Positions 8,580-17,889 of a stretch of DNA of 49,581 nt are shown in pieces. The notes under the pieces are model-generated. The model saw nothing but the letters and a program-made list of their open reading frames with translations, was not told the DNA's origin and did not search any database. The number at the start of each line of letters is the position of its first letter. Position 1 is the first letter of the stretch. Source of the stretch: Planctomycetaceae bacterium (GTDB lineage Bacteria > Planctomycetota > Phycisphaerae > Sedimentisphaerales > UBA12454); the NCBI GenBank assembly GCA_021371795.1, contig JAJFVK010000015.1, forward strand, positions 1 to 49,581, read 5' to 3'. The translations under genes and the position numbers were made by a program.

Positions 8580-9683
8580 ATGGCAGTAAATAAACATATA
8601 ATTAGATATTTTCTTTATTTTTCCATTGTAATTACTGCTGATATTTGTTTGGCAGTAACAAAATCAGCAGATTTTAACGATGATGGAAAAGTCAATTTTA
8701 TGGACTTCTCTATTTTTTCAAATAATTGGTTTGCAGAAAATGTAAATTCTGCCATCGATCTTTCGGGGTCAGCAGGAATACCAGATGGACAGGTTAATTT
8801 CTATGACCTTGGCGTTTTTGCCAATGATTTTCTTGCTGTCAGATATATTATGGGTTCTCACAAATCGAATAATGAAAAGTTATATATCTGGGAATCTTAT
8901 AATGGTACGTCATGGTTTTTAAGAGGAAATAATCCAGTTTATGAAAACCCTAATTTGCCGCATACAGCTACTGACCCGACAAATCCAATAAATTTAATGA
9001 ATGTTGTTCGAGACCCTTCAATTATGAAACTCAATAATAAATATTATGTAGTTTATACGACAAATAATATTCCTTACCATTATCGAGGAAATACCTTTGG
9101 TGTTGCCAGTTCGAATGATTTGCAAAATTGGGAATATATTACAGATGTCTATTGTGGTTCTTTCCTCTATACCTGGGCTCCTGAGTGGTTTGTCGATGAG
9201 GATAATTCTATTCATGTTTTTGTTGCTCTTAACTATAAAATTTATGAAATGCACCCCTTAAATGAAGAATTTACTCAATGGTCTACTCCTGTCTTTGTTC
9301 AAGGAGATTGGGGCACCACCACATATATGATTGATCCATTTGTTATAAAAATAGATGGAACATATTATTTATGGTATAAAGGACCTAAACGTCTTACTTA
9401 TCAGAATATTGAATATGGCACTTCCTCCTCATTGACCAGCGGTTATACTATTCAAGGTTCGGGAGATTGGACAAATTGGAATGATGGTATAGGAAATATA
9501 GAAGGGGAGAGTTTGGTAAAAATTGATGATAATACATGGCGAATTTATTTCGATGATTATGTTGATGGTGGAATATATTACTGTGAATCATCAGATCTTT
9601 TTCAAACTTGGACTCCAAGGAGATTAATCAGTTCAGAATCCTTTATACCGGCTCATCCAACAGTGATACATTTTGACGAATAA
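8580..9683 (+). CDS. Exported dockerin-like / GH43-type five-bladed propeller protein
   Basis: A 367-residue exported protein. A signal peptide (to about residue 22) is followed by a dockerin-like pair of calcium-loop repeats, [21 protein letters not shown] and a second around [18 protein letters not shown]. From about 115 onward the sequence resembles a GH43-type five-bladed propeller: [19 protein letters not shown] has the first Asp, [19 protein letters not shown] the second, and [20 protein letters not shown] the probable acid Glu. These enzymes cleave arabinose- or xylose-type linkages. A strong ribosome site (GGAGGAG, 8567-8573) precedes ATG 8580. It probably modifies or turns over the locus polysaccharide at the surface. 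It could instead be a non-catalytic glycan binder. Confidence 0.78.
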   Translation: MAVNKHIIRYFLYFSIVITADICLAVTKSADFNDDGKVNFMDFSIFSNNWFAENVNSAIDLSGSAGIPDGQVNFYDLGVFANDFLAVRYIMGSHKSNNEKLYIWESYNGTSWFLRGNNPVYENPNLPHTATDPTNPINLMNVVRDPSIMKLNNKYYVVYTTNNIPYHYRGNTFGVASSNDLQNWEYITDVYCGSFLYTWAPEWFVDEDNSIHVFVALNYKIYEMHPLNEEFTQWSTPVFVQGDWGTTTYMIDPFVIKIDGTYYLWYKGPKRLTYQNIEYGTSSSLTSGYTIQGSGDWTNWNDGIGNIEGESLVKIDDNTWRIYFDDYVDGGIYYCESSDLFQTWTPRRLISSESFIPAHPTVIHFDE

Positions 9684-9684
9684 T

Positions 9685-11310
9685 ATGAATAAAAAAACAG
9701 CAATTATAATTGGAGCAGGGCCGGCGGGGCTAACCGCAGCCTTTGAACTACTCAACAAAACCGACATCAAGCCGATAATCTTCGAACAAACCGGCGATAT
9801 CGGCGGCATTTCAAAAACCATCAACTACAAAGGCAATCGCATCGACATCGGTGGCCATCGCTTCTTTTCCAAATCAGACAGAGTTATGAAATTCTGGATG
9901 GATATTCTGCCAGTGCAAACTGCTCCTGCAAAAGATGATATTCTTCTGAATCGGGAATTGCCTCCCAACGAATTTAAGAAAACAATCGAGGCAGACCCGC
10001 AAAAAGAAGACAAAGTGATGCTTGTCAGAGAAAGGCTTTCAAGAATTTTATTTTTGCGAAAGTTTTTCGATTATCCCATTTCACTTACTCTTGTAACGGT
10101 AGCCAATCTTGGAATCTTCAGGATGGTTAAAATAACGTTAAGCTATCTCAAGGCGAGAATATTCAGAATTAAACACGAGAAATCTCTTGAAGATTTTTTT
10201 ATAAATCGTTTCGGCAGAGAATTATATAAAACATTTTTTAAAGATTATACGGAAAAGGTTTGGGGAATTAGTTGCGACAAAATAAATCCTCAATGGGGTG
10301 CACAGAGGATTAAGGGGCTTTCAATTACACGTGCAATTATACACGCCATAAAAGCTGTTCTTTGCAAAGATAAATCCATCGGCCAAAAAGAAATAGAAAC
10401 AAGTTTAATCAGCCAGTTTTTATATCCCAAGTATGGGCCCGGCCAGTTGTGGGAGGAAGTTTCGCGGAAAGTCGAAGCCAAAGGCGGGCAGGTTGTCTTA
10501 AACCATAAAGTAACAGGGCTGGAAAATCGAAATGGCAGAATTTATTCCGTTACTGTCAGAGATGAAAAGACAAATGAGGTGAAAAAGATTGACGCTGATT
10601 TTGTTTTCTCGACAATGCCTGTTAAAGAGTTGATAGAAGATATGCAGGATGTTCTGCAGGCTGTGAAAGCGGTTGCTGATGGTTTATGTTACAGGGATTT
10701 TATTACCGTAGGTTTGTTGGCGTCGAAGCTGAAAATAAAAAACAATACGAATATAAAGACTGTAAATAATATTGTGCCGGACAACTGGATTTACATTCAG
10801 GAAAAGGATGTGAAAATCGGCAGGCTTCAGGTTTTTAATAACTGGAGTCCATATATGGTTGCGGATGACAATACGGTTTGGCTTGGGCTTGAATATTTCT
10901 GCGATAAGGGCGATGATGTCTGGAATATGACCGATGATAAAATGAAAGAGTTTGCAGGCTGTGAACTTGAAAAAGTCGGCATAGTGGATAAAAATGACAT
11001 CATCGACAGTGTAGTTGCCAGGGTTGAAAAAACATACCCCGCATATTTCGGCAGTTACGACCAGTTCGATGTGATTAAAAACTACACCGATGGTTTCGCA
11101 AATCTTTTTTTGATCGGCAGAAACGGTATGCATCGCTATAATAATCAGGATCATTCAATGCTTACCGCGATGACGGCGGTGGAGAATATTATTAAGGGCG
11201 TGGAAAGCAAAGAAAATATCTGGCAGGTAAACGCTGAAGAAGATTATCATGAGGAAAAAATGACATCAGTTGAAAACCTGACAGACGCTTACACGGCAGA
11301 AAGAAAGTAA
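9685..11310 (+). CDS. FAD-dependent oxidoreductase, UDP-galactopyranose mutase/protoporphyrinogen oxidase-like
   Basis: A roughly 540-residue flavoprotein. The FAD-binding [13 protein letters not shown] is at the N-terminus, followed by [24 protein letters not shown], a block shared with UDP-galactopyranose mutases and related enzymes of exopolysaccharide loci. The C-terminus has the second FAD motif ([21 protein letters not shown]). ATG 9685 lies 1 nt after the upstream stop; a TTG 12 nt earlier is possible but unlikely. From here on the DNA is clearly less AT-rich than the preceding 9.7 kb. It likely rearranges or oxidises a nucleotide or lipid-linked sugar. The exact reaction is not known. 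Confidence 0.82.
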   Translation: MNKKTAIIIGAGPAGLTAAFELLNKTDIKPIIFEQTGDIGGISKTINYKGNRIDIGGHRFFSKSDRVMKFWMDILPVQTAPAKDDILLNRELPPNEFKKTIEADPQKEDKVMLVRERLSRILFLRKFFDYPISLTLVTVANLGIFRMVKITLSYLKARIFRIKHEKSLEDFFINRFGRELYKTFFKDYTEKVWGISCDKINPQWGAQRIKGLSITRAIIHAIKAVLCKDKSIGQKEIETSLISQFLYPKYGPGQLWEEVSRKVEAKGGQVVLNHKVTGLENRNGRIYSVTVRDEKTNEVKKIDADFVFSTMPVKELIEDMQDVLQAVKAVADGLCYRDFITVGLLASKLKIKNNTNIKTVNNIVPDNWIYIQEKDVKIGRLQVFNNWSPYMVADDNTVWLGLEYFCDKGDDVWNMTDDKMKEFAGCELEKVGIVDKNDIIDSVVARVEKTYPAYFGSYDQFDVIKNYTDGFANLFLIGRNGMHRYNNQDHSMLTAMTAVENIIKGVESKENIWQVNAEEDYHEEKMTSVENLTDAYTAERK

Positions 11311-11316
11311 AAATTT

Positions 11317-12615
11317 ATGGCAGGAAGTTTAAAAAGATTTATTCCGCAAAGCGATAAACAGGCCTTCTGGTTATCGTTTTTTTTATGTCTTTTCTTCTGT
11401 GCCGTGATACTTTTTGTTGTTGCGCCGATTACCGGCTTGAGCAGGGATTTCAGTGCAGGTAACGACGGTTATATCCAGATAGCAAGAAATCTTGTTGCCG
11501 GCAATGGTTATGTTTTTGAAAAAGGGGGGCCGCCGGTATTCCATCGTCCGCCGATGTATCCGCTATTCCTTGTGCCTGTGGCAATTTTCCCGGAAAGTTT
11601 GCAGCGGTACATTATAGTTATACCGCAAAGCATTCTTGTAGGTTTTATAGGGATGCTGATTTTTAAAATTGCCCGGCAACTATATAATCAAAACATTGCG
11701 GTGATTGCTTTATTGCTTTTTCTAATAAATCCATGGGTTTATTGGAACGCCAAAAATCCAATGACCGCGATTTTGCAAACATTTCTGTATATTGTTTTTG
11801 TGTATTTTGCAGGGATCGAATTATTTAATAAGTCGAGGGTTTCACAACTGTTGTCAGCGATTTTTATGGGTATATCTGCGGCTGCCTTGATTCTTGCACA
11901 CGCTGCGATGCTGCCGGTGGTTTTTGTGGTTATGCTTATTATTTTTGCTGCCGGGATTAAACGGAACAAAAGAATCATGACGGCTGTTTATGCCGGATTG
12001 ATTGCTATATGTTTGATTGTCCCCTGGACATATAGAAATTGGATTGCTTTTCACAAATTTATTCCGGTTGCAGGGGGTGGGGGGCTTGCGTATTTTAATG
12101 GCAATGTTCATTGGGATTTTATCGAAGACCAGCCGCAACAAAAAGGTGAGACTTATATTGATGCAAGCCTGCGACTAATGGGGATTGATGGCAATGAAGC
12201 CACTCTTACACATTGGAAAGGTTTCAAAGATATAAAGAATGAAGAAATCGCTAACGCAAAAATGGCAGAGGATATCAAAACACGGCCCGTGTTATTTCTA
12301 AAGAAAAATATATTAAATGCGATTGAATATTATTTTCCGATGCTTACATATCCATTTCTATCAATTAAAGTAAAGTCAACCGAGCAAACCGCTCTTACCG
12401 TTTTTCATTTAGGTTTATGGATTTGTGCCGTGTTTGGCTTTTATTTTTATCGCCGAACGGGATTATTGCTGTTGGCGATGATAATTTGCTATGCTGTTTG
12501 GTATTTTCCATTTGCGACATTCATAGGCCATTCTCTTTATACGCTTGGCACTATACCGTTTCTGTCAATCCTTGCCGCGGCAGGCGTTGCGCGTTTTGCA
12601 CGCCTTATCCCATGA
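11317..12615 (+). CDS. GT39/ArnT-like polytopic glycosyltransferase
   Basis: A 432-residue integral membrane protein with about ten hydrophobic segments, of the dolichyl-phosphate-mannose / ArnT (GT-C) type. The first external loop has an acidic motif near residue 45 (FSAGNDGYIQIARNLVAGNGY), the usual place of the catalytic Asp. HRPPMYPLFL near 75 is another family hallmark. Such enzymes move a sugar from a polyprenyl-phosphate donor to an acceptor on the outer membrane face. It is 6 nt after the flavoprotein gene and converges with the WecA-like gene, leaving only 4 nt between stops. Acceptor unknown. Confidence 0.85.
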   Translation: MAGSLKRFIPQSDKQAFWLSFFLCLFFCAVILFVVAPITGLSRDFSAGNDGYIQIARNLVAGNGYVFEKGGPPVFHRPPMYPLFLVPVAIFPESLQRYIIVIPQSILVGFIGMLIFKIARQLYNQNIAVIALLLFLINPWVYWNAKNPMTAILQTFLYIVFVYFAGIELFNKSRVSQLLSAIFMGISAAALILAHAAMLPVVFVVMLIIFAAGIKRNKRIMTAVYAGLIAICLIVPWTYRNWIAFHKFIPVAGGGGLAYFNGNVHWDFIEDQPQQKGETYIDASLRLMGIDGNEATLTHWKGFKDIKNEEIANAKMAEDIKTRPVLFLKKNILNAIEYYFPMLTYPFLSIKVKSTEQTALTVFHLGLWICAVFGFYFYRRTGLLLLAMIICYAVWYFPFATFIGHSLYTLGTIPFLSILAAAGVARFARLIP

Positions 12616-12619
12616 GTTC

Positions 12620-13783
12620 TCACGATTTCCCGTTCATTCCCATGTTTTCTTTTTTAATCGCACCTCTTAATCCCTCCATTTTTAGATATCCTTTCTTCCA
12701 TACAATCACCGCAGATATCACAATTACGGCAAAGTAGACTATAATAGCATGTCTGGTCTTGATTTGGCTCATTGTTACGCCTATAAAAGCATAAACTGCC
12801 GTTAGCAGATAGCAGGCCTTTACAGCTTGCTTTAGCGTCAGCCCTCTGTCAATCATTTGGTCGTAAATATGGCCGCGGTCAGAAATGAACAACGGCCTTT
12901 TATTCAGCCATCTTCTGGCAAGTGCAACGCCGGTGTCGAGAATTGGCAAGCCAAACACTACCAAAGAAGCGAGCCACCATCGTGGAAACGCTTTGGCGAA
13001 AAGCATCATAATTGCAGCGACCACAAATCCCAGCAGCATACTGCCGGCATCGCCCATAAAAATCTTCGCGGGATTTCGGTTGTATGGCAAAAATCCGCAT
13101 ACGCTACCAACAAGAGCAAGGCATACGATTGTTCTCACAGGGTCACGCACTTCACTCCATCCCCATGTTGAGAGATGAATGGCAAGAAACAACAGGGCAA
13201 TCGTAATAATTGCTGTTACTCCTGCACACAGACCATCAAGTCCATCAAGCAAGTTCAATGAGTTCGTTGCGCCAAGCACAGTAAAAATTACGATTGGTAC
13301 GCCGATAGCCCATTCGACTGAATCCGGCAGCGTCAAACCAAATGGAGCTAAAAACGGGTTTAGTGAAGGCAATACTCCTGTTGCTATTAATGGTATGGAC
13401 GCTATAACTTGTCCGGCTAATTTATGTGATGGCCGTAAGTCATAAACATCATCAATTAAACCAACGAAACAGGCGATAGATGCACCGGTTAATATCGACA
13501 TCAGCCAACGACTGATGTACACATTTTCTTTGAAGCAGAAAGTGCCCACAAGTATTCCAGCCGCCAGGCCGGCAAGTATGCCGATACCGCCAAGATAAGC
13601 TATCGGTTCTTTATGTGTTTTTACCGTATCATTTGGTCTATCAACAATTCCGTATTTTAAGGCTACTTTTTTGCTTAGCCATGTTGCGATTAGACCTGAT
13701 ATGCATGATACTGCCAATACCGGCCAGAACTGAAACGTCCAGCTTAATGGTCTTTGCGGCCCTACAAAAGAATCAAAAATCAT
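12620..13783 (-). CDS. wecA: WecA/MraY-family undecaprenyl-phosphate sugar-1-phosphate transferase
   Basis: A 387-residue polytopic membrane enzyme of the polyprenyl-phosphate N-acetylhexosamine-1-phosphate transferase family, which starts glycan synthesis on undecaprenyl phosphate. Hallmarks are VDRPNDTVKTHKEPIAYLGG, the Asp-rich FVGLIDDVYD, NSLNLLDGLDGLCAG and GDAGSMLLGF, covering the Mg and nucleotide-sugar sites. About eleven membrane segments are visible. It is on the minus strand, opposite most of the locus, 17 nt downstream of the ATP-grasp gene at 13801. A second initiating transferase of another family lies at 15578, so two lipid-linked glycans may be begun here. The substrate (GlcNAc-1-P is typical) is inferred. 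Confidence 0.9.
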   Translation of the reverse strand: MIFDSFVGPQRPLSWTFQFWPVLAVSCISGLIATWLSKKVALKYGIVDRPNDTVKTHKEPIAYLGGIGILAGLAAGILVGTFCFKENVYISRWLMSILTGASIACFVGLIDDVYDLRPSHKLAGQVIASIPLIATGVLPSLNPFLAPFGLTLPDSVEWAIGVPIVIFTVLGATNSLNLLDGLDGLCAGVTAIITIALLFLAIHLSTWGWSEVRDPVRTIVCLALVGSVCGFLPYNRNPAKIFMGDAGSMLLGFVVAAIMMLFAKAFPRWWLASLVVFGLPILDTGVALARRWLNKRPLFISDRGHIYDQMIDRGLTLKQAVKACYLLTAVYAFIGVTMSQIKTRHAIIVYFAVIVISAVIVWKKGYLKMEGLRGAIKKENMGMNGKS

Positions 13784-13800
13784 TTTTATATTCCTTACAA

Positions 13801-14793
13801 CTATCTTAACCAGACTGCTTCATCGTATCTAAGCATCACAAGGTTATTTTCAAAACCGTCAAATTTTATATTTGGTATTTTTCCGGTAAGCAGTTGAAGT
13901 ATCCACTTAGGAAAATCTGCATTCGCTTTGATACTTAACGGAACTCCGCCGCCAAAACGAGGATTAATTTCGATGAATTTAATTATTTCGTCTTTTGTCA
14001 GGATCAGCTGAACGGTTATTATTCCCGGCCCTGCGCCAAGTTTCTGCACAAGTTCCGCAGTACTTTGCATAATGTGCTTATTTTTGATTATTTTGCCTTT
14101 GCTTACTTCGCCTGTTCTTGTCTCAATGCGGTTTCTCGGCACAACGCAGCGTACCTTTAAATCGAAATCGACAAAGACATCGCAGGTGAATTCCTGACCG
14201 GCGATGAATTCCTGAACAATGCAATTAGGTATTTTTTTTGTATAAAAACAGAGTTCCTCGCGGTTTTTCACCAGTGCGTTTCCTCTGCTTGCGTAGCCGT
14301 CCCACGGTTTTAAAAAGAGCGGATACTTAATGTTTTTTTTGCGTAATGCCTGCTCTGTGTTCAAAGTGACAGGTGTATCGAATCCGTTTTCAATTAGAAA
14401 TTTGAAAGTTTGTCGTTTGTCCTGACATATATTTATAATTTCTGGTTTGGAAATCAGGACGGTGCAGCCCGCATCTGAAAATTTCTTATTATTTGCGGCA
14501 AGCAGATGCAAGTCGAGGTCAACAGTCGGCACAAGCAGCTTTACCTTGTTTTGTTTTACAATTTTCAGGAGTTGTTTTACATAGTCCTGATGAGTTACAG
14601 AATTGACAATAAATTTTTTGTCGCACAATTGCAGAGCTGCGCTTAATTCTGTTCTGTCAGTGCCAAAACATTTGCAGTTTAATTTAAGCTCTTTTGCCGC
14701 TTTTTTGAAGCTTTCCAAAAGAGAAACCCTTCTCCCAATGCAGGTAAAGAGTATATTAAAACCCTTGCTTTTTGCCGTTCTCTGATTTACCAT
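13801..14793 (-). CDS. ATP-grasp domain protein (CarB/PylC-like)
   Basis: A 330-residue ATP-grasp ligase. It begins with a Rossmann-like pre-ATP domain (FNILFTCIGRRVSLLESF), then LVPTVDLDL near 90, the nucleotide lid KPWDGYASRGNAL near 165, VQEFIAGQEFTCDVF near 195 and the metal-binding FIEINPRFGGGVPLS near 272. It shares the family with the 3960-5156 protein but is clearly a different subgroup. It is divergently arranged with a HAD phosphatase, 105 nt between starts; pairs of such a ligase and a HAD hydrolase are common in sugar-modification loci. A role in making an amide-linked substituent is plausible. Confidence 0.85.
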   Translation of the reverse strand: MVNQRTAKSKGFNILFTCIGRRVSLLESFKKAAKELKLNCKCFGTDRTELSAALQLCDKKFIVNSVTHQDYVKQLLKIVKQNKVKLLVPTVDLDLHLLAANNKKFSDAGCTVLISKPEIINICQDKRQTFKFLIENGFDTPVTLNTEQALRKKNIKYPLFLKPWDGYASRGNALVKNREELCFYTKKIPNCIVQEFIAGQEFTCDVFVDFDLKVRCVVPRNRIETRTGEVSKGKIIKNKHIMQSTAELVQKLGAGPGIITVQLILTKDEIIKFIEINPRFGGGVPLSIKANADFPKWILQLLTGKIPNIKFDGFENNLVMLRYDEAVWLR

Positions 14794-14898
14794 AAGTTAT
14801 CGCACCTAAAAAAGTTAGCAAAAGTCTAACTGATTATGGGACTTTTGTCCAGATAATGTTTACTATGTAATTATCGGCTATTTTGGCAGGTTTTTTAA

Positions 14899-15585
14899 AT
14901 GATAAAATGTATTGCTTTTGATATGGATGATACCCTTTATGACGAGGCGGATTACTACAAAAGCGGTTTCTCCGTAATTGCCGATAAGATAGCAAAAGAT
15001 TTTCAGTTAAACACTCAATCTGTATTCGGAAAAATGTGGGAACTTTTCAGTAGCGGTACTCGCAAGGATACATTTAACGCCGCAGCCGAAAAACTTGGAA
15101 TAAAATTTGACGAGCAATATATAAAGCTGCTGGTGTCTGTTTTCCGCAATCATAAACCGGACATTGTTCTGCCTGCCGACAGCAGACTGGTTTTAGCAGA
15201 TTTGAAAAAGTTGTATAAACTCGGATTGATAACAGACGGCTGGCTGCCGGGACAGGAATATAAAGTAAAAGCTCTTGGTATCGAGATTTTTTTTAATTCT
15301 ATCATTTATACTGAAAAACTCGGCACGGAATTCTGGAAGCCTTCACCAAAAGGTTTTGAAAAGTTGCTCGATGAATTAAAAATCAATGCCGCCGAGGCTG
15401 TTTATGTTGGTGATAATCTTGAAAAGGATTTTATCGCACCGAATCGGATGGGCTTTAAAACTATAAGACTTGTACGAAGCAATGGAATTCATAAAAGTCC
15501 GGCTTCCTCAAAAGATGCAGATGCACAATACGAAATTGATTCGATTGCGAAACTGAATGATTTGCTGAAGAAAATTGATGTATAG
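14899..15585 (+). CDS. HAD-superfamily hydrolase
   Basis: A 228-residue phosphatase of the haloacid dehalogenase superfamily. All four motifs are visible: DMDDTLYDE (catalytic Asp pair) at residue 8, LITDGW near 112, the Lys in WKPSPKGFEKL near 147 and GDNLEKDF near 173. The cap is a helical C1 type. It probably hydrolyses a sugar or polyol phosphate made for the polysaccharide. It overlaps the following sugar transferase gene by 8 nt and runs divergently from an ATP-grasp gene. Confidence 0.88.
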   Translation: MIKCIAFDMDDTLYDEADYYKSGFSVIADKIAKDFQLNTQSVFGKMWELFSSGTRKDTFNAAAEKLGIKFDEQYIKLLVSVFRNHKPDIVLPADSRLVLADLKKLYKLGLITDGWLPGQEYKVKALGIEIFFNSIIYTEKLGTEFWKPSPKGFEKLLDELKINAAEAVYVGDNLEKDFIAPNRMGFKTIRLVRSNGIHKSPASSKDADAQYEIDSIAKLNDLLKKIDV

Positions 15586-16189
15586 ATTTTTTAAAAATTT
15601 GTTTGATTTTCTGCCGGCTTTAATTGCAGTTATTATTTTGCTGCCGGTATTTTTACTGGTGATTATTTTAATAAGAATCAGCAGCAGGGGGCCTGCGATT
15701 TTTAAACAAACGCGAGCAGGCAAAGACGGAAAGCCATTTACGTTTTATAAATTTCGTACAATGAAAATGGAAGTTGACCCGTTTGGCCCAAGTCCCAAAT
15801 CAGGACAAGACCCAAGACTTACAAAAATCGGCATTTTTCTGCGTAAATCGTCGCTGGATGAACTGCCGCAGTTGTTTAACGTAATAAAAGGCGATATGAG
15901 CCTTGTCGGTCCAAGGCCTTTGTATATGGCTCAAATGGCCGAATGGAACGATGAACAGAAAAAACGGCTGCTCGTCAAACCCGGCCTGACAGGTCTTGCC
16001 CAAATCAGCGGCAGGGGCGAACTGACAATAGAACAAAAACTGGCGTATGATGTTGAATATGTGCAGAATGTTTCGTTTCTGCTTGATTTTAAAATAGTAT
16101 TAATAACAATATTACAGGTTTTTACAGGCAAAAGCATTTATGAGAAAAAATATTCAGAAAAACAGGACACCAGAGGTGAAACTCATTAA
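15578..16189 (+). CDS. Undecaprenyl-phosphate sugar phosphotransferase (WcaJ/WbaP-type catalytic domain)
   Basis: A 203-residue bacterial sugar transferase, a monotopic phosphoglycosyl transferase placing a sugar-1-phosphate on undecaprenyl phosphate. An N-terminal hydrophobic re-entrant helix (residues 10-35) is followed by the family blocks FYKFRTMK, SLDELPQLFNVIKGDMSLVG with GPRPL, and KPGLTGLAQISGRG. It is the short form lacking the extra N-terminal membrane domain of WbaP. ATG 15578 is preferred over TTG 15575. It overlaps both neighbours, the HAD gene by 8 nt and the TIGR03790-like gene by about 50 nt. Sugar specificity cannot be read. Confidence 0.9.
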   Translation: MYRFFKNLFDFLPALIAVIILLPVFLLVIILIRISSRGPAIFKQTRAGKDGKPFTFYKFRTMKMEVDPFGPSPKSGQDPRLTKIGIFLRKSSLDELPQLFNVIKGDMSLVGPRPLYMAQMAEWNDEQKKRLLVKPGLTGLAQISGRGELTIEQKLAYDVEYVQNVSFLLDFKIVLITILQVFTGKSIYEKKYSEKQDTRGETH

Positions 16190-17750
16190 GAAAATTTTTA
16201 TCTTGTCTCTATTTATATGTCAGGCGTCTGTGTGTCTTGCGCTTGAGCCGGCTCAAATATTAATAGTTGCAAACTCCGATGTTAATGAGTCTGTTGGGCT
16301 TGCTAAATATTACTGCCAACAGCGAGCGGTTCCACAAAAAAATATTTTGAAGATTCCTTTGGGCAAAACTCTTTCTGAATACATAACCAGACAGAATTAC
16401 GATACTATTCTTGCTCCTGCCATTCGGAATGAAATCCGAAATAACAGAAAGCCGGACGAGATTAGATGCCTTTTAACGGTTTATGGTGTTCCAATTAAGG
16501 TCAGCGCAGCGGCGCCTTCGCCGAATTCCGCTGAACTTGGCTCAAAGCTTTCTGGGATGTATTACCGCAAAGAAGCAGATTTAAGAACGGCGTATCAGAA
16601 GTTGAGTCAGCTTGGCAGAAAGGAAATGGTTAACCCCGGCGATATCGCGCAGCAAAAATCCTGCGATGATATTTTGAAAAGCCTCGACAACGACGTCAAA
16701 GAAACGCTGAACAGAATAAAATACGTTGACCAGGGGGACTTGCGAAACAGCCAGTACGATGAATTGCTTGTGTTTTTTAAGCTTGTTTACGGTTCTATAT
16801 ATGCTTCGCAGCAGGCGAAAACTCTGCCGGGCAACACATATTTCCAGAGTCCGTCGGAAAAAAGCGAGTTGTATAAAAATGACCTGCTTGTGAAAAAAGC
16901 ACAGGATGAGAAATGGCCGATAGCGAAAAAAATAGACGAAAATTTTTATCCCGCGTTGGAAAGTTTGGCCGGTTTGCGAACAGTTATTGCAAATCTGAAA
17001 TCCGATATGGACAGATGCCAGGGCAAGGAAACCGGCGCTTCTGTTGATAGTGAATTATCGATGGTGATGTTTGAGAGTTATGATTTATATCGCTGGCAGC
17101 CGAATGAACTGAAGGATTCGCTTTTATTTCTTCCGTCAGATACGCTGATGGTTTGCCGGCTTGATGGTCCGTCCGAAAAGATTGCCGCAGGCCTGATTGA
17201 CAAGGCAATATATGCCGAGAAAAATGGTCTTTCAGGCACTGCGTATGTTGACGCAAGAGGAATGAATATCACCGGCGAGCTTTCGCCGTATTCGTATGAG
17301 TATTACGACAGAAATCTTAATACGCTGGTCAAAATGCTGAAGAGTCGCATTACGATGCCGGTTGTTTTTGAAAATACATCAAAACTTTTTGCCGAAGGCC
17401 AATGTCCTCAAACAGCCCTGTATTGCGGCTGGTACAGCGTTAAAAGATATATCGATGCTTTTGATTTTGTGCCCGGCGCGATTGGTTTTCACATCGCAAG
17501 TTTTGAAGCGATGGATTTGCGCAATGCGTTGAGTTCGAATTGGTGTCCGGCTATGCTTGTTGATGGCATAACGGCAACAATGGGGCCGGTCGATGAGCCT
17601 TATCTGCATTCGTTTCCGCTGCCGACAAATTTTTTCACTGAACTGCTCGATGGAAAAAGTTTAGTGGAGGCATATTATAGAACTAATCCATACAATTCCT
17701 GGCAGATGGTTCTTATCGGCGACCCGCTTTACAAACTGAAAATAAAATAA
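16140..17750 (+). CDS. TIGR03790-family exported protein
   Basis: A 536-residue protein matching the TIGR03790 type, a family of unknown function found in planctomycetes, Acidobacteria and relatives. A signal peptide ends near residue 36 (SVCLA). The mature part begins with the family signature ILIVANSDVNESVGLAKYYC, then LTVYGVPIKVSAA, and towards the end GWYSVKRY, AIGFHIASFEA and LIGDPLYKLK. No catalytic motif is known. The start is uncertain: ATG 16140 lies inside the sugar transferase gene, and GTG 16176 gives a more compact signal peptide. Position at the end of the polysaccharide operon suggests an envelope role. Confidence 0.8.
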   Translation: MRKNIQKNRTPEVKLIKKIFILSLFICQASVCLALEPAQILIVANSDVNESVGLAKYYCQQRAVPQKNILKIPLGKTLSEYITRQNYDTILAPAIRNEIRNNRKPDEIRCLLTVYGVPIKVSAAAPSPNSAELGSKLSGMYYRKEADLRTAYQKLSQLGRKEMVNPGDIAQQKSCDDILKSLDNDVKETLNRIKYVDQGDLRNSQYDELLVFFKLVYGSIYASQQAKTLPGNTYFQSPSEKSELYKNDLLVKKAQDEKWPIAKKIDENFYPALESLAGLRTVIANLKSDMDRCQGKETGASVDSELSMVMFESYDLYRWQPNELKDSLLFLPSDTLMVCRLDGPSEKIAAGLIDKAIYAEKNGLSGTAYVDARGMNITGELSPYSYEYYDRNLNTLVKMLKSRITMPVVFENTSKLFAEGQCPQTALYCGWYSVKRYIDAFDFVPGAIGFHIASFEAMDLRNALSSNWCPAMLVDGITATMGPVDEPYLHSFPLPTNFFTELLDGKSLVEAYYRTNPYNSWQMVLIGDPLYKLKIK

Positions 17751-17810
17751 AATTTTTTGTTTTTTTTAAAAATTTTCAAAAAAAATCTTCTTTTAGTCGC
17801 ACTTCTTTCG

Positions 17811-17816
17811 TACTAT
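17811..17816 (+). promoter_or_regulatory. Likely -10 box for the KamA-family gene
   Basis: TACTAT at 17811-17816 lies in an AT-rich gap of about 140 nt following the polysaccharide operon, with a weak TTCTTT 17 nt upstream. The preceding AAAAAATCTTCTT also occurs ahead of the arsR promoter at 33229-33241, also about 20 nt before a TACTAT, which strengthens the call slightly. Confidence 0.4.
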
Positions 17817-17889
17817 AAACATATCTGATTAAGGGGCGGGCAAGGTGTCCGGCTGCTTTTTTGGTTGGTTTTTAAAACATGAGGTACCA

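Noticed and set aside
12885-13445. Plus-strand frames opposite the WecA-like gene
   Set aside because: They are shadows of a well-conserved minus-strand gene and show no family features.
17845-17889. GTG 17845 as the start of the KamA-family gene
   Set aside because: ATG 17890 has GAGGT at a suitable distance and fits family N-termini; the 15-residue extension is hydrophobic and unlike the family.
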